Shown piece after piece: positions 1-6,967 of a stretch of DNA of 10,195 bases. The notes under the pieces were generated by a model. The model made no database searches. It was not told where the DNA came from and worked only from the letters and a program-made list of their open reading frames with translations. Positions within the stretch are counted from its first letter, which is position 1; each line of letters starts with the position of its first letter. Position numbers and translations under genes: made by a program. The DNA is from Nitrospira sp. GTDB lineage: Bacteria; Nitrospirota; Thermodesulfovibrionia; Thermodesulfovibrionales; SM23-35. The stretch is from assembly GCA_016873575.1 (NCBI GenBank), contig VGWY01000087.1:1-10195 (forward strand), written 5' to 3'.

Positions 1-391
1 AGAGACAGTTGAAAATGCAGACCTTATTTTTCTTGGCGTTTCAAGAACTTCCAAAACACCCACCAGTCTTTATCTTTCGTGTAACAATAATTTAAAAGTT
101 GCTAATATACCTATTATCGAAGGAATAAAGCCACCTGATAAAGTTTTTAAACTTGACATTCAAAAAGTAGGGTTAACCATTGCACCTGAGAGACTCGCCT
201 TTATCAGGGAAAGGAGAATGAAATATGCAGGAGCAACTGACTATTTGGACATAACGCATATCGAGAAAGAATTAGAATACTGTCATCGTATCTTTAATCA
301 AATAAAGGGGTTACAGGTGATAGATGTCACAAATAGTTCGATAGAAGAGGTTGCGAATAAGGTAATAGAGAGTAGACAGGAAAGGAGGTAG
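1..391 (+). CDS. Pyruvate/PEP-synthase regulatory kinase/pyrophosphorylase (PPSR, DUF299), C-terminal part, first copy
   Basis: This is the last 129 codons of a PPSR-family protein, read from base 2 to a TAG at 389-391; the N-terminal half lies before the window. The family uses ADP to phosphorylate, and phosphate to dephosphorylate, a Thr next to the catalytic His of PEP synthase or pyruvate phosphate dikinase, switching the enzyme off and on in the cytoplasm. The diagnostic P-loop GVSRTSKTPTS is encoded from base 35. It is followed by the family segments VANIPI, PPDKVF, GLTIAPERLAFIRERR and the C-terminal VIDVTNSSIEEVANKVIE. Ser at the sixth P-loop position resembles PPDK-type regulators such as the Bacillus protein, whereas the second copy at 3294-4145 has Gly. 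The gene ends 8 bases before ppsA and its last codons contain the ppsA ribosome binding site. The family call is firm; whether the target is PpsA or a PPDK elsewhere cannot be told. Confidence 0.93.
   Translation, partial: ETVENADLIFLGVSRTSKTPTSLYLSCNNNLKVANIPIIEGIKPPDKVFKLDIQKVGLTIAPERLAFIRERRMKYAGATDYLDITHIEKELEYCHRIFNQIKGLQVIDVTNSSIEEVANKVIESRQERR
381..389 (+). promoter_or_regulatory. Strong ribosome binding site for ppsA
   Basis: AAAGGAGGT is a near-perfect Shine-Dalgarno sequence ending 9 bases before the ppsA ATG at 399. It lies inside the last codons of the upstream PPSR gene, so translation of the two is probably linked. Confidence 0.85.
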
Positions 392-398
392 TTTTTTT

Positions 399-2792
399 AT
401 GGAGAAACGCAATTTTGTTTTGTGGTTCAAAGATCTGGGCAAGGAGGATATTCCACTTGTCGGGGGAAAGTGTGCCAATCTTGGAGAGTTAGCAGGTAAG
501 ATTGGCGTTCCTGTCCCAAATGGTTTTGCTATCTCAGCTTATGCATATAAGGTTTTCCTGAAAAAGACGAAGGCAGATAAAAAGATTCAATTTCTCCTTT
601 CTGATATAGATACCACGGATATGAAATCCTTGGAAAATATATCAGAGAAAATCAGGGATTATATCGAAGGCCAATCAATGCCAGTGGAGATCGAGAGAGA
701 GATTTTAAAGGCATATCAGGAATTCTGTAAGCAGATTGGTAAGAAGGATGTAGCGGTTGCCGTGCGGTCTTCAGCAACTGCTGAGGATTTACCAGGAGCC
801 AGTTTCGCAGGTCAACAAGATACCTTTTTAAATATAACCCGGAAGAACCTTTTAAAAAGCGTTAAACAGTGCTGGAGTTCTTTGTTCACACCCAGGGCTA
901 TTGTTTATCGAAAGGAAAAAGGATTTTCACACAGCGATGTACTCATCAGTGTAGGTGTGCAGGAACTTATCTTTTCTCAGGTTTCTGGTGTCATGTTTAC
1001 GATTGAGCCAGTCAGCGGAGCTAAAGACAAGATTATTATTAATGCTTCTCCGGGCTTAGGAGAAGCCGTTGTAAGTGGTCAGGTAACTCCTGATGAATAT
1101 GCCGTAGAAAAAGGAACTTTCAGAATTATAGGGAAACATGTTGTCAAAAAAGAGAGACAAATCATATCTAACAGCAAGGGGGGTACAAAATGGGATGCTG
1201 TACCACAAAAATTACAGAACCAACCAGCAGTGTCAGATGAAGCCATTATTCGACTTGCACAATATGGCGTGCAGATAGAGAATCACTACGGCGTCCCTCA
1301 GGACATTGAATGGGCTATTGATGATAGGGACAGGATATTCATTCTTCAGGCCAGGCCAGAGACGATCCATGGCATAGGGGGAGGAGTTAAAAAAGAGGAA
1401 AGGAAGGATTTTATGGAACAGGATATACTCGTAAGGGGTATAGGTGTGAGTCCCGGGCAAGGTTCTGGAAAAGTAAAGATTATCTTAGACGTTAAAAACA
1501 TGTCGAGTTTTAAACAGGGAGACATTTTGGTAACAGAGATGACCACACCTGACTGGGTTCCTGCTATGAAGATTGCTGCAGCAGTTGTAACAAATTTGGG
1601 AGGAAAGACCTGTCATGCAGCTATCGTGAGCCGTGAGCTTGGTGTCCCCTGTGTCGTTGCGACTGAAAATGCAACGAAGGTACTCAAAGATGATGAGATA
1701 GTGACCGTTGATGGACAACGGGGTCTGATATTTAAAGGGACTATTATAGAAAAAGAGGGAGAAAAAGCACAAGCACTTGGAGCACCTTTAGATTTATCGG
1801 CTCAGATTGTGACAGCCACAAAAGTATATGTCAATCTGTCTATCCCTGAGATTGCCAAAAAAATTGCTCAGGAGACCAACGCAGATGGTGTCGGACTTTT
1901 AAGGGCTGAACACCTGATGCTCAGTATCGGAAAACATCCACGACTTCTTATAGAAGAAGGTGGAGAGCAGGTGATGATTGAGACCTTTTCCCGTGGTGTC
2001 GGACAGGTAGCCGAGGCTTTCTTCCCACGGCCTGTGGTATATAGATTCCTTGATTTTAAACCTGATGAATTCCTCGAATTACCCGGCGGTGAAAAGTACG
2101 AACGCAAACATGTTGGACCAAATCCTATGATTGGGTATCGGGGAGAATTCAGGTATTCAAAAGAAGATGACATCTTCAGGCTTGAATTGAGAGCTATCAG
2201 GCAGGCAAGGGAGAAAATGGGATTCACCAATATATGGGTAATGGTTCCCTTTGTCAGAACACTGGAGGTTTTCAGAAAAACAGTCAAGATTATGCAAGAG
2301 GAAGGATTAGACCACAGGGCTGATCGAAGTTTTCAACTCTGGATTATGGTCGAGGTCCCCAGTGCCGTATTGATGATTGAAGAGTTCTGTAAAGAGGGAA
2401 TTGATGGTGTAAGTTTTGGTACCAATGATTTAACCATGCTTGTGCTCGGTGTAGATAGAAATGACACGTCTGTACAGGAGATTTATGATGAGAGGAATCT
2501 GGGGGTCTTAAGGGCTATTGCATATACTATAGCTGTATGCAAGAAATACGGAGTCACTACATCTATTTGTGGACAGGCACCCAGTGTTTACCCTGACTAT
2601 CTTGAATTCATGATCCGTTGTGGTGCTACCTCAATATCAGTGAACCCTGATACAGTGGTATCATCAAGGAGAAGTATCGCCATGGTAGAACAAAAGATTC
2701 AGATGGAAAAGGCATTAGGTCTGGTAAGCAAACCAAAGATAGCCAAGATTCCATTAGAAGAGGTGTTCTTTTGGAGACATGTAGAAGAATAG
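399..2792 (+). CDS. ppsA: Phosphoenolpyruvate synthase (pyruvate, water dikinase)
   Basis: The enzyme converts pyruvate, ATP and water to PEP, AMP and phosphate, the entry to gluconeogenesis, in the cytoplasm. At 797 residues it has the usual family length (about 790). The domains run in order. An N-terminal ATP-grasp domain spans about 15-325 (VGGKCANLGEL at 21-31, VRSSATAED at 122-130, the closing ILQARPET near 315-322). A mobile phospho-His domain spans about 370-450 with GGKTCHAA, where His406 is catalytic and Thr404 is the expected PPSR target. A C-terminal TIM-barrel pyruvate domain spans about 470-785 with FGTNDLTML at 673-681 and the catalytic Cys724 in SICGQAPS. All key residues are present. 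Start ATG 399 has a strong ribosome binding site. It sits between two PPSR regulator genes, and its 3' end overlaps the next gene by 22 bases, which indicates one transcript. Pyruvate phosphate dikinase is less likely because the protein is about 80 residues too short and lacks that domain spacing. Confidence 0.96.
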   Translation: MEKRNFVLWFKDLGKEDIPLVGGKCANLGELAGKIGVPVPNGFAISAYAYKVFLKKTKADKKIQFLLSDIDTTDMKSLENISEKIRDYIEGQSMPVEIEREILKAYQEFCKQIGKKDVAVAVRSSATAEDLPGASFAGQQDTFLNITRKNLLKSVKQCWSSLFTPRAIVYRKEKGFSHSDVLISVGVQELIFSQVSGVMFTIEPVSGAKDKIIINASPGLGEAVVSGQVTPDEYAVEKGTFRIIGKHVVKKERQIISNSKGGTKWDAVPQKLQNQPAVSDEAIIRLAQYGVQIENHYGVPQDIEWAIDDRDRIFILQARPETIHGIGGGVKKEERKDFMEQDILVRGIGVSPGQGSGKVKIILDVKNMSSFKQGDILVTEMTTPDWVPAMKIAAAVVTNLGGKTCHAAIVSRELGVPCVVATENATKVLKDDEIVTVDGQRGLIFKGTIIEKEGEKAQALGAPLDLSAQIVTATKVYVNLSIPEIAKKIAQETNADGVGLLRAEHLMLSIGKHPRLLIEEGGEQVMIETFSRGVGQVAEAFFPRPVVYRFLDFKPDEFLELPGGEKYERKHVGPNPMIGYRGEFRYSKEDDIFRLELRAIRQAREKMGFTNIWVMVPFVRTLEVFRKTVKIMQEEGLDHRADRSFQLWIMVEVPSAVLMIEEFCKEGIDGVSFGTNDLTMLVLGVDRNDTSVQEIYDERNLGVLRAIAYTIAVCKKYGVTTSICGQAPSVYPDYLEFMIRCGATSISVNPDTVVSSRRSIAMVEQKIQMEKALGLVSKPKIAKIPLEEVFFWRHVEE
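2760..2765 (+). promoter_or_regulatory. Ribosome binding site deciding a TTG start
   Basis: GAGGTG lies inside the last codons of ppsA, 5 bases before the TTG at 2771. It supports starting the UPF0146 gene within ppsA rather than at a later codon. Confidence 0.6.
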
Positions 2793-3247
2793 AAGGTCTG
2801 GTAAACTATATTGCCGACAAATACAGCAATACTGTTGAGATTGGTATTGGCCATTTTCCTGATGTAGCCTTTGTTTTAATCAAAAGAGGAGTACGGGTTT
2901 TTGCAACTGATATTTTACCATTCAAATATCATGGTCTAAAGGTAGTCGTTGATGATATTACAAATCCGGATATATCTCTATATAAAGGTGTAAATCTTAT
3001 CTATTCCCTAAGGACGCCTCCAGAGCTTGTTCCCTATATGGTAAGGTTTGCAAAAACACTTTCAACTGACCTGATTGTAAAGCCGTTATCTTCTGAATTC
3101 CAAAAAGGTCAATTAATACGATATGGGGATACGACATTTTATATATGGAAGAATTTAACTAAACGTAATTCCCACTTGTTCGGGTGTCATTCCAGCTTGT
3201 CGGGAATCATTTTGATGAAAAGAAAGATTCTGGACAAGCCAGAATGA
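2771..3247 (+). CDS. UPF0146-family protein (Rossmann-like, function unknown)
   Basis: A 158-residue protein starts at a TTG overlapping the end of ppsA by 22 bases. I recognise the UPF0146 pattern, best known from archaea: a glycine-rich VEIGIGHFPDVA (22-33), ATDI (45-48), then DDITNPDISLYKGVNLIYSLRTPPEL in consecutive blocks (61-86) and the segment LIVKPLSSE (101-109). The layout resembles the nucleotide-binding half of a SAM-dependent methyltransferase, but the family has no assigned reaction that I know of. No signal peptide or membrane segment is visible. From about residue 132 to the stop the frame runs through a palindromic repeat (3165-3248), so the last 27 residues are probably repeat-derived and not part of the original fold. 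The position between ppsA and a PPSR gene suggests a link to pyruvate/PEP metabolism, but this is inference. Family call moderately sure. Confidence 0.78.
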   Translation: METCRRIEGLVNYIADKYSNTVEIGIGHFPDVAFVLIKRGVRVFATDILPFKYHGLKVVVDDITNPDISLYKGVNLIYSLRTPPELVPYMVRFAKTLSTDLIVKPLSSEFQKGQLIRYGDTTFYIWKNLTKRNSHLFGCHSSLSGIILMKRKILDKPE

Positions 3248-3248
3248 C
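3165..3248. repeat. Palindromic repeat with a degenerate extra half-copy, overlapping the UPF0146 3' end
   Basis: The core palindrome has 23-base arms at 3186-3208 and 3226-3248 (GTCATTCC...GGGAATC against GATTCTGG...GAATGAC) with a 17-base loop. Most positions pair, with a few mismatches or G-U pairs. Directly before it, 3165-3184 is a degenerate direct copy of the left arm (GTAATTCCCACTTGTTCGGG against GTCATTCCAGCTTGTCGGGA). This is the style of a dispersed REP/MITE-like intergenic element of uncultured Nitrospirota and deltaproteobacteria. It could also form an RNA hairpin that tunes the mRNA before the downstream PPSR gene. There is no transposase. Confidence 0.8.
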
Positions 3249-3293
3249 AGGATAGTTAGAAAAAGTGAGGGTTAGATTGAAAGGTATTTTCAG

Positions 3294-4145
3294 ATGAAAA
3301 AGATTGAACCAAAGAAGAAGCATCCTTCCAGAAAAAAAATCATTTATCTGGTTGGAGAAGGAACCGGTGAAACAATCAGTAAGATTGCAAGGGCTTCTCT
3401 TGCACAGTTTAATCGTGAAAATGTTGAGGTTAAGACATTTTTTCTGGTCACAAATGAGCACTATATCAAGCGTATTGTCAAACAATCAGCAGAGGATGAT
3501 GCCCTTGTAGCCTTCAGTATTGTGCAGCCAAATTTAAGGGATTACTTAATAAAGGAAGCAGATCGTCATGGGATAAAGGCAATTGATGTCATTGGTAATT
3601 TCATTGTTCAGTTGTCAATCTTCTTAAAGGAGAAGCCCCTTGAAATCCCTGGACGGCAGTACATTTTGGACGAAGATTACTTCAGACGGATCGAGGCGAT
3701 TAACTTTGCAGTCAAACATGATGATGGAAAGCTTCCTCATGGCCTGAAACTGGCTGATATAATCCTTGTTGGCCTTTCTCGGACAGGCAAAACACCTCTG
3801 TCAACTTATCTTGCCAATCAGGGTTGGAAGGTTGCCAATATACCAATTCATCCTGATATGCTTCCACCAGAAGAGCTCTTACAGGTAGATCAGCGAAAGA
3901 TTTTTGGACTGGTAATTAGTATTGAAAGTCTCGTAAAACTCAGAGAGTCGAGGCTGCAACAACTGGGTCTTACGCCTTATGCCAAATATGCTGACCCTGT
4001 CCAGGTATCCGACGAGATCGACTGGTGCAATGAATTTTTCAAGCAGAATCCACGCTGGCGTATTGTGGATGTGTCAAGTAAGGCTATTGAAGAAGTTGCT
4101 GCAAGCATTGTAAACGCCTATCGAACTGGCAAAAAGCCAACGTGA
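3294..4145 (+). CDS. ppsR: PEP synthase regulatory kinase/pyrophosphorylase (PPSR, DUF299), second, complete copy
   Basis: A complete 283-residue PPSR-family protein, the normal length, that would reversibly phosphorylate the Thr next to the catalytic His of PpsA. The N-terminal family block IYLVGEGTGETISKIARASL (17-36) is followed by QF at 38-39. The segment INFAVKHDDGK is at 136-146, the P-loop GLSRTGKTPLS at 160-170, then KVANIPI and PPEELLQVD, and the C-terminal VDVSSKAIEEVAASIV. The usual SD pair of the N-terminal block (SDSVGET or SDGT) reads GE here, a departure discussed in the findings. The P-loop carries Gly where the upstream copy has Ser, so the two paralogues are clearly diverged. 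Start ATG 3294 has a GAAAGG about 9 bases upstream. It is the last gene of the + strand operon, 46 bases after the UPF0146 stop, and converges with the exporter gene. The gene symbol rests on its position beside ppsA; a PPDK-regulator role remains possible. Confidence 0.93.
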   Translation: MKKIEPKKKHPSRKKIIYLVGEGTGETISKIARASLAQFNRENVEVKTFFLVTNEHYIKRIVKQSAEDDALVAFSIVQPNLRDYLIKEADRHGIKAIDVIGNFIVQLSIFLKEKPLEIPGRQYILDEDYFRRIEAINFAVKHDDGKLPHGLKLADIILVGLSRTGKTPLSTYLANQGWKVANIPIHPDMLPPEELLQVDQRKIFGLVISIESLVKLRESRLQQLGLTPYAKYADPVQVSDEIDWCNEFFKQNPRWRIVDVSSKAIEEVAASIVNAYRTGKKPT

Positions 4146-4159
4146 TTTGAAAAATGCAA

Positions 4160-4179
4160 TTAACCACAGAGCGCACAGA
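4160..4179. repeat. CCACAGAG-type intergenic repeat, copy 1
   Basis: TTAACCACAGAGCGCACAGA fills most of the 42-base gap between the convergent PPSR and exporter genes. It matches the start of the copy at 6656-6698 in sequence and orientation (TTAAGCCACAGAGAGCACAG). Here no inverted right end is visible, so it is a partial or decayed copy. I see no convincing terminator in this gap. Confidence 0.65.
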
Positions 4180-4187
4180 AAAAAATA

Positions 4188-6632
4188 TCACTTCAGAAAA
4201 GCCTTCGTAGTCGTATCTTCCATTTCGGTTGGTGATGAAAAGGATACAGCTTTAAAAAGAGGGACGAAGAGGAATGTAAAGATGAGATTCAATAGTGTTC
4301 CTACTGTGATTGCAAGACCCATGTCTGAAAGTCCTTTGTATGAAGAAAAATAGAGGGTACCAAAACCGCACATAGTTGTAAGTGCGCATAAAATAAGGGC
4401 GCTTCCTGTCTGGGAAAAAACACTGTGCAAATCTCCCCCTCTTCTTATATGATGGACAAAATGAATTGCATAATCGGTTCCCATGCCAAAGAGCATAACC
4501 CCTGAAAGAGCACTCATGATATGGATAGAACGTCCCATCAATGTAAGCAGGGCACCGGTACACAATATCCCGATGAGGATGGGTAATTGTACAAAAATGA
4601 TATCTGCAGGCCGTCTGAGTACAATAAAAAGAATAAGATTAACAAGAACAAATCCTATGAAGGTAATCTTCAAGGCATCTGTCATGAGAAAATTGGTAAG
4701 TTCTTTTTTAATAAGCTCTCTGCTTGTAATGGTTATTCCTTCCATTGATGGAATCTTTTCTGCTTCAACATTGTTTACTACAATCAAAAAACGTAAACCA
4801 TTTTCTTCTGAAAATCCCCCCAGCCCCCCTTTACTAAAGGGGGGTGAGGGGGGATTATCTTCATTGCTCCATAAAAACCTTTCTTTTAAAATTCCAATCT
4901 TCTCTATCTCTTCATATCGTAAGGGTTCTTTGATTGAGAGCATTTCTCCAAGACCTTTTGCATAATCATGAATGAAACTGCTGGAAAATCCAGCCTTCTT
5001 TGCTATCTCAATAAAGTTTCTTACTACTTCATCTTTCTTGATAGTTTTCAGCTTATCTAAAATCATTAACTGTTTCTCAAGGGGTGGTACAAATGTATTC
5101 ATCGAGGTTATATCATGTATCCCTGCTGTTCTGAGCTGTCTTTCAATGGTATCAGCATTTCTCATGGCATCCTCAAGGTTTCTGGTATCTCCGACAAGAA
5201 ATACCCGTTTATCCTCCTTTATGATATTCCCGAGTGCAATACGTGCAGGATTTTTCTCAGAGCCAAGCTCTCTAAGGTCAACACTGAATCTCATATCTTT
5301 GATTGTCCATAAAGAAAAAAGAACAGTGATAGAAAGAAAAAGGATAATGAACACTTTGAATCCGCTCCTTAATAACATATGACTTAAAGGAGCAAGGTTG
5401 AGGGGAGTTACAGTATGTTTACCAGGTCTCATCATGCCTGCAACGATGCTGAAAAGTACAACTGCACATAAAACAATTCCTGTGGATGTTAAGATGCCAA
5501 GTTCTTGAATCCCCTTGAAGTGTGATATAGCCATTGGCAAAAAGGTTGCCCATGTAGTGAGTGCACCTGCCCATATCCCGCTGGAAGTCTCGATTATCGA
5601 TATTTCAATGTTTCTGAGAAAAAGGTTTCTCACATACAACACGATCGGAAGATCAACTCCCAGCCCTACAAGCATAGCACCAAAACCACCTGCTGCCTCT
5701 GTTAAAGAGCCAAGCACAAGACTCCCTAAACTAAGTGATATGAATATAGATATGAAAACAGGCAAAAACGCATACCCCATCACCCTTATATCTCTGAAAA
5801 AGAAAATGACAACAGCACCCACAAGGATGAGAGACATTGCGATATTTCTTATCATCTCTCTCTTCATCTGGGTTGCCTCATAGTAAGTGATTGCATGGCT
5901 TCCTGTTATGGTCACAGATATATTGTCGGTCTTTTGAATATGTCTTTTCATGACAGCATCAATCCCGTCCAAGAGTTTTTTATCAAAACTCAAATCCCTG
6001 GCATCACCTTTCACTGTGGCAATTAAAATCAGCCCCCTGCCCCCTTGAAGCATGTAGTATCCTGATGTTGTATCGACAAAACCCTCTGTATTCGGGAATG
6101 GCCTTATAAAATCAGTCAATCCTAAGGGATCTATACGTCCAATCTCACCGCCTCCGGGCATCATGAGCCGCAATTGGGTCCTCTTGATTGCCTCTTCCAT
6201 GCCATCAGGGGTCAGTCTTTTAAAAAATGCCTCGAATCCTTCTGTATCAAGATACAGAGGCAATCTGCTCTTTACCATATTCAAATAAAAATCCTTTACA
6301 TCTTTATTCACTCTGTATTGAACATCATCTATCTCAGGAATTTTTTGTAGTGCACCTGTTATCTCCTCTATCAATTCCGTACCTCTAAGTACATTCCCTT
6401 CAAGGATGATATAACAGTTTCTTTCTCCGCCAGCGTGGCTGAGTGCTTCAAGATATGCCTTTGTTAATTTTGCATCTTTTGGTATGTAAGAGATGAGGTC
6501 AGTCCCGAATTCTGCTGTGTACATTCTGATAAAGGCAAAACATAAGAGCACTCCTATTATGGCAAGTGAAATGATTGGCCTTTTACGAAAGAAGGTAAAA
6601 AGGAAAAGAGAGGCACGAACAAAAAGCCCCAT
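4188..6632 (-). CDS. RND superfamily (MMPL-type) exporter
   Basis: An 814-residue inner-membrane protein with the duplicated RND plan. The first half has membrane segment 1 (about 19-36), a periplasmic domain (about 37-255) and membrane segments 2-6 (about 258-400). The second half has segment 7 (about 425-443), a second periplasmic domain (about 444-652) and segments 8-12 (about 655-797). Paired family motifs appear in both halves: GLGVDLPIVLYVR (323-335) and FGMGTDYAIHFVHHIRRG (715-732). Asp327 and Asp720 are likely proton-relay residues. It resembles the MMPL/HpnN-like predicted lipid exporters that travel with acyl carrier protein genes. Residues about 593-608 (NPPSPPFSKGGLGGFS) come from an in-frame palindromic repeat. 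The ATG at 6632 is preceded by an A/T-rich stretch with no visible ribosome binding site, unlike its operon neighbours. It lies 62 bases after the ACP stop. Role in exporting the cluster's product is inference; family call firm. Confidence 0.88.
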   Translation of the reverse strand: MGLFVRASLFLFTFFRKRPIISLAIIGVLLCFAFIRMYTAEFGTDLISYIPKDAKLTKAYLEALSHAGGERNCYIILEGNVLRGTELIEEITGALQKIPEIDDVQYRVNKDVKDFYLNMVKSRLPLYLDTEGFEAFFKRLTPDGMEEAIKRTQLRLMMPGGGEIGRIDPLGLTDFIRPFPNTEGFVDTTSGYYMLQGGRGLILIATVKGDARDLSFDKKLLDGIDAVMKRHIQKTDNISVTITGSHAITYYEATQMKREMIRNIAMSLILVGAVVIFFFRDIRVMGYAFLPVFISIFISLSLGSLVLGSLTEAAGGFGAMLVGLGVDLPIVLYVRNLFLRNIEISIIETSSGIWAGALTTWATFLPMAISHFKGIQELGILTSTGIVLCAVVLFSIVAGMMRPGKHTVTPLNLAPLSHMLLRSGFKVFIILFLSITVLFSLWTIKDMRFSVDLRELGSEKNPARIALGNIIKEDKRVFLVGDTRNLEDAMRNADTIERQLRTAGIHDITSMNTFVPPLEKQLMILDKLKTIKKDEVVRNFIEIAKKAGFSSSFIHDYAKGLGEMLSIKEPLRYEEIEKIGILKERFLWSNEDNPPSPPFSKGGLGGFSEENGLRFLIVVNNVEAEKIPSMEGITITSRELIKKELTNFLMTDALKITFIGFVLVNLILFIVLRRPADIIFVQLPILIGILCTGALLTLMGRSIHIMSALSGVMLFGMGTDYAIHFVHHIRRGGDLHSVFSQTGSALILCALTTMCGFGTLYFSSYKGLSDMGLAITVGTLLNLIFTFLFVPLFKAVSFSSPTEMEDTTTKAFLK
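4813..4856. repeat. C/G-rich palindrome inserted in frame in the exporter gene
   Basis: The left arm at 4813-4832 (AAT, six C, AG, six C, TTT) pairs with the right arm at 4836-4856 (AAA, six G, TGA, six G, ATT) around a 3-base loop, with one bulged base. Read on the - strand it encodes NPPSPPFSKGGLGGF, a peptide I recognise as the translation of a widely scattered bacterial intergenic repeat. Both strands keep an open frame in places, which helps it survive inside genes. Confidence 0.88.
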
Positions 6633-6655
6633 TTTTTATTTATAAAAATACATTT

Positions 6656-6698
6656 TTAAGCCACAGAGAGCACAGAGAAAGGTGTCCTCTATGGCTAA
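6656..6698. repeat. CCACAGAG-type repeat, copy 2, with inverted ends; forms the ACP stop codon
   Basis: TTAAGCCACAGAG at 6656-6668 is inverted as CTCTATGGCTAA at 6687-6698, with an inner CACAGAG at 6671-6677. It occupies most of the ACP-exporter gap. The TAG stop of the ACP gene (6697-6695) lies in its right end. The hairpin could weaken read-through or separate translation of the exporter gene from the four overlapping genes upstream, but there is no U-tract typical of a terminator. Confidence 0.6.
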
Positions 6699-6967
6699 TT
6701 GAATTGTTTTGGCTTATTTTTGATAACATAATCTGCAAGTGCACTCACTGACCTGAATGCCTCTTTTCCAACGTCCTCATCTGGAATCCTTATTCCATAA
6801 GTCTTCTCAAGTGCAACGACAAGTTCAAGGGCATCAATGGAATCAAGCCCAAGCCCCTCACCAAAAAGCTGGGTATCATCACCTATTTCATCAGCAGTAA
6901 TATCCTCAAGTTTTAACTTCTCTATAATTAATTTCTTCAATTCCTGAACAAGTTCAGCTTTTTCCAC
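6695..6967 (-). CDS. Acyl carrier protein
   Basis: A 90-residue acidic carrier protein. The phosphopantetheine attachment motif LGLDSIDALELV spans 39-50 with Ser43 as the attachment site, followed by the helix VALEKTYGIRIPDEDV. It would carry acyl intermediates as thioesters in the cytoplasm for the acyltransferase encoded just upstream. The LGLDSIDALELVVALE form is closer to ACPs of secondary lipid and polyketide clusters than to housekeeping AcpP, which has DSLD or DSLDTVE. I infer a cluster-specific role. Translation starts at a GTG whose G is the last base of the upstream stop (TAGTG), with a good GGAGG 9 bases upstream, so the two genes are translationally coupled. The stop codon lies within a repeat at 6656-6698, so the final residue or two may be altered. 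Confidence 0.93.
   Translation of the reverse strand: MEKAELVQELKKLIIEKLKLEDITADEIGDDTQLFGEGLGLDSIDALELVVALEKTYGIRIPDEDVGKEAFRSVSALADYVIKNKPKQFN

Noticed and set aside
1233..2287. Minus-strand open frames of 66-139 codons inside ppsA.
   Set aside because: They lie opposite a fully conserved PEP synthase and have no independent support.
3294..3510. A 68-codon + strand frame overlapping the start of the second PPSR gene.
   Set aside because: It is an out-of-frame shadow; the PPSR frame carries the conserved family motifs.
4146..4187. Possible terminator between the convergent operons.
   Set aside because: No GC-rich hairpin with a T-tract can be seen; the gap holds a CCACAGAG-type repeat.
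4147..4353. Open frame of 68 codons on the + strand after the second PPSR gene.
   Set aside because: It starts in a repeat and runs antisense through the C-terminus of the exporter, with no family likeness or ribosome binding site.
4483..5883. Several + strand open frames of 65-160 codons opposite the exporter.
   Set aside because: They are antisense shadows of the membrane-protein gene; their translations show no recognisable domain.
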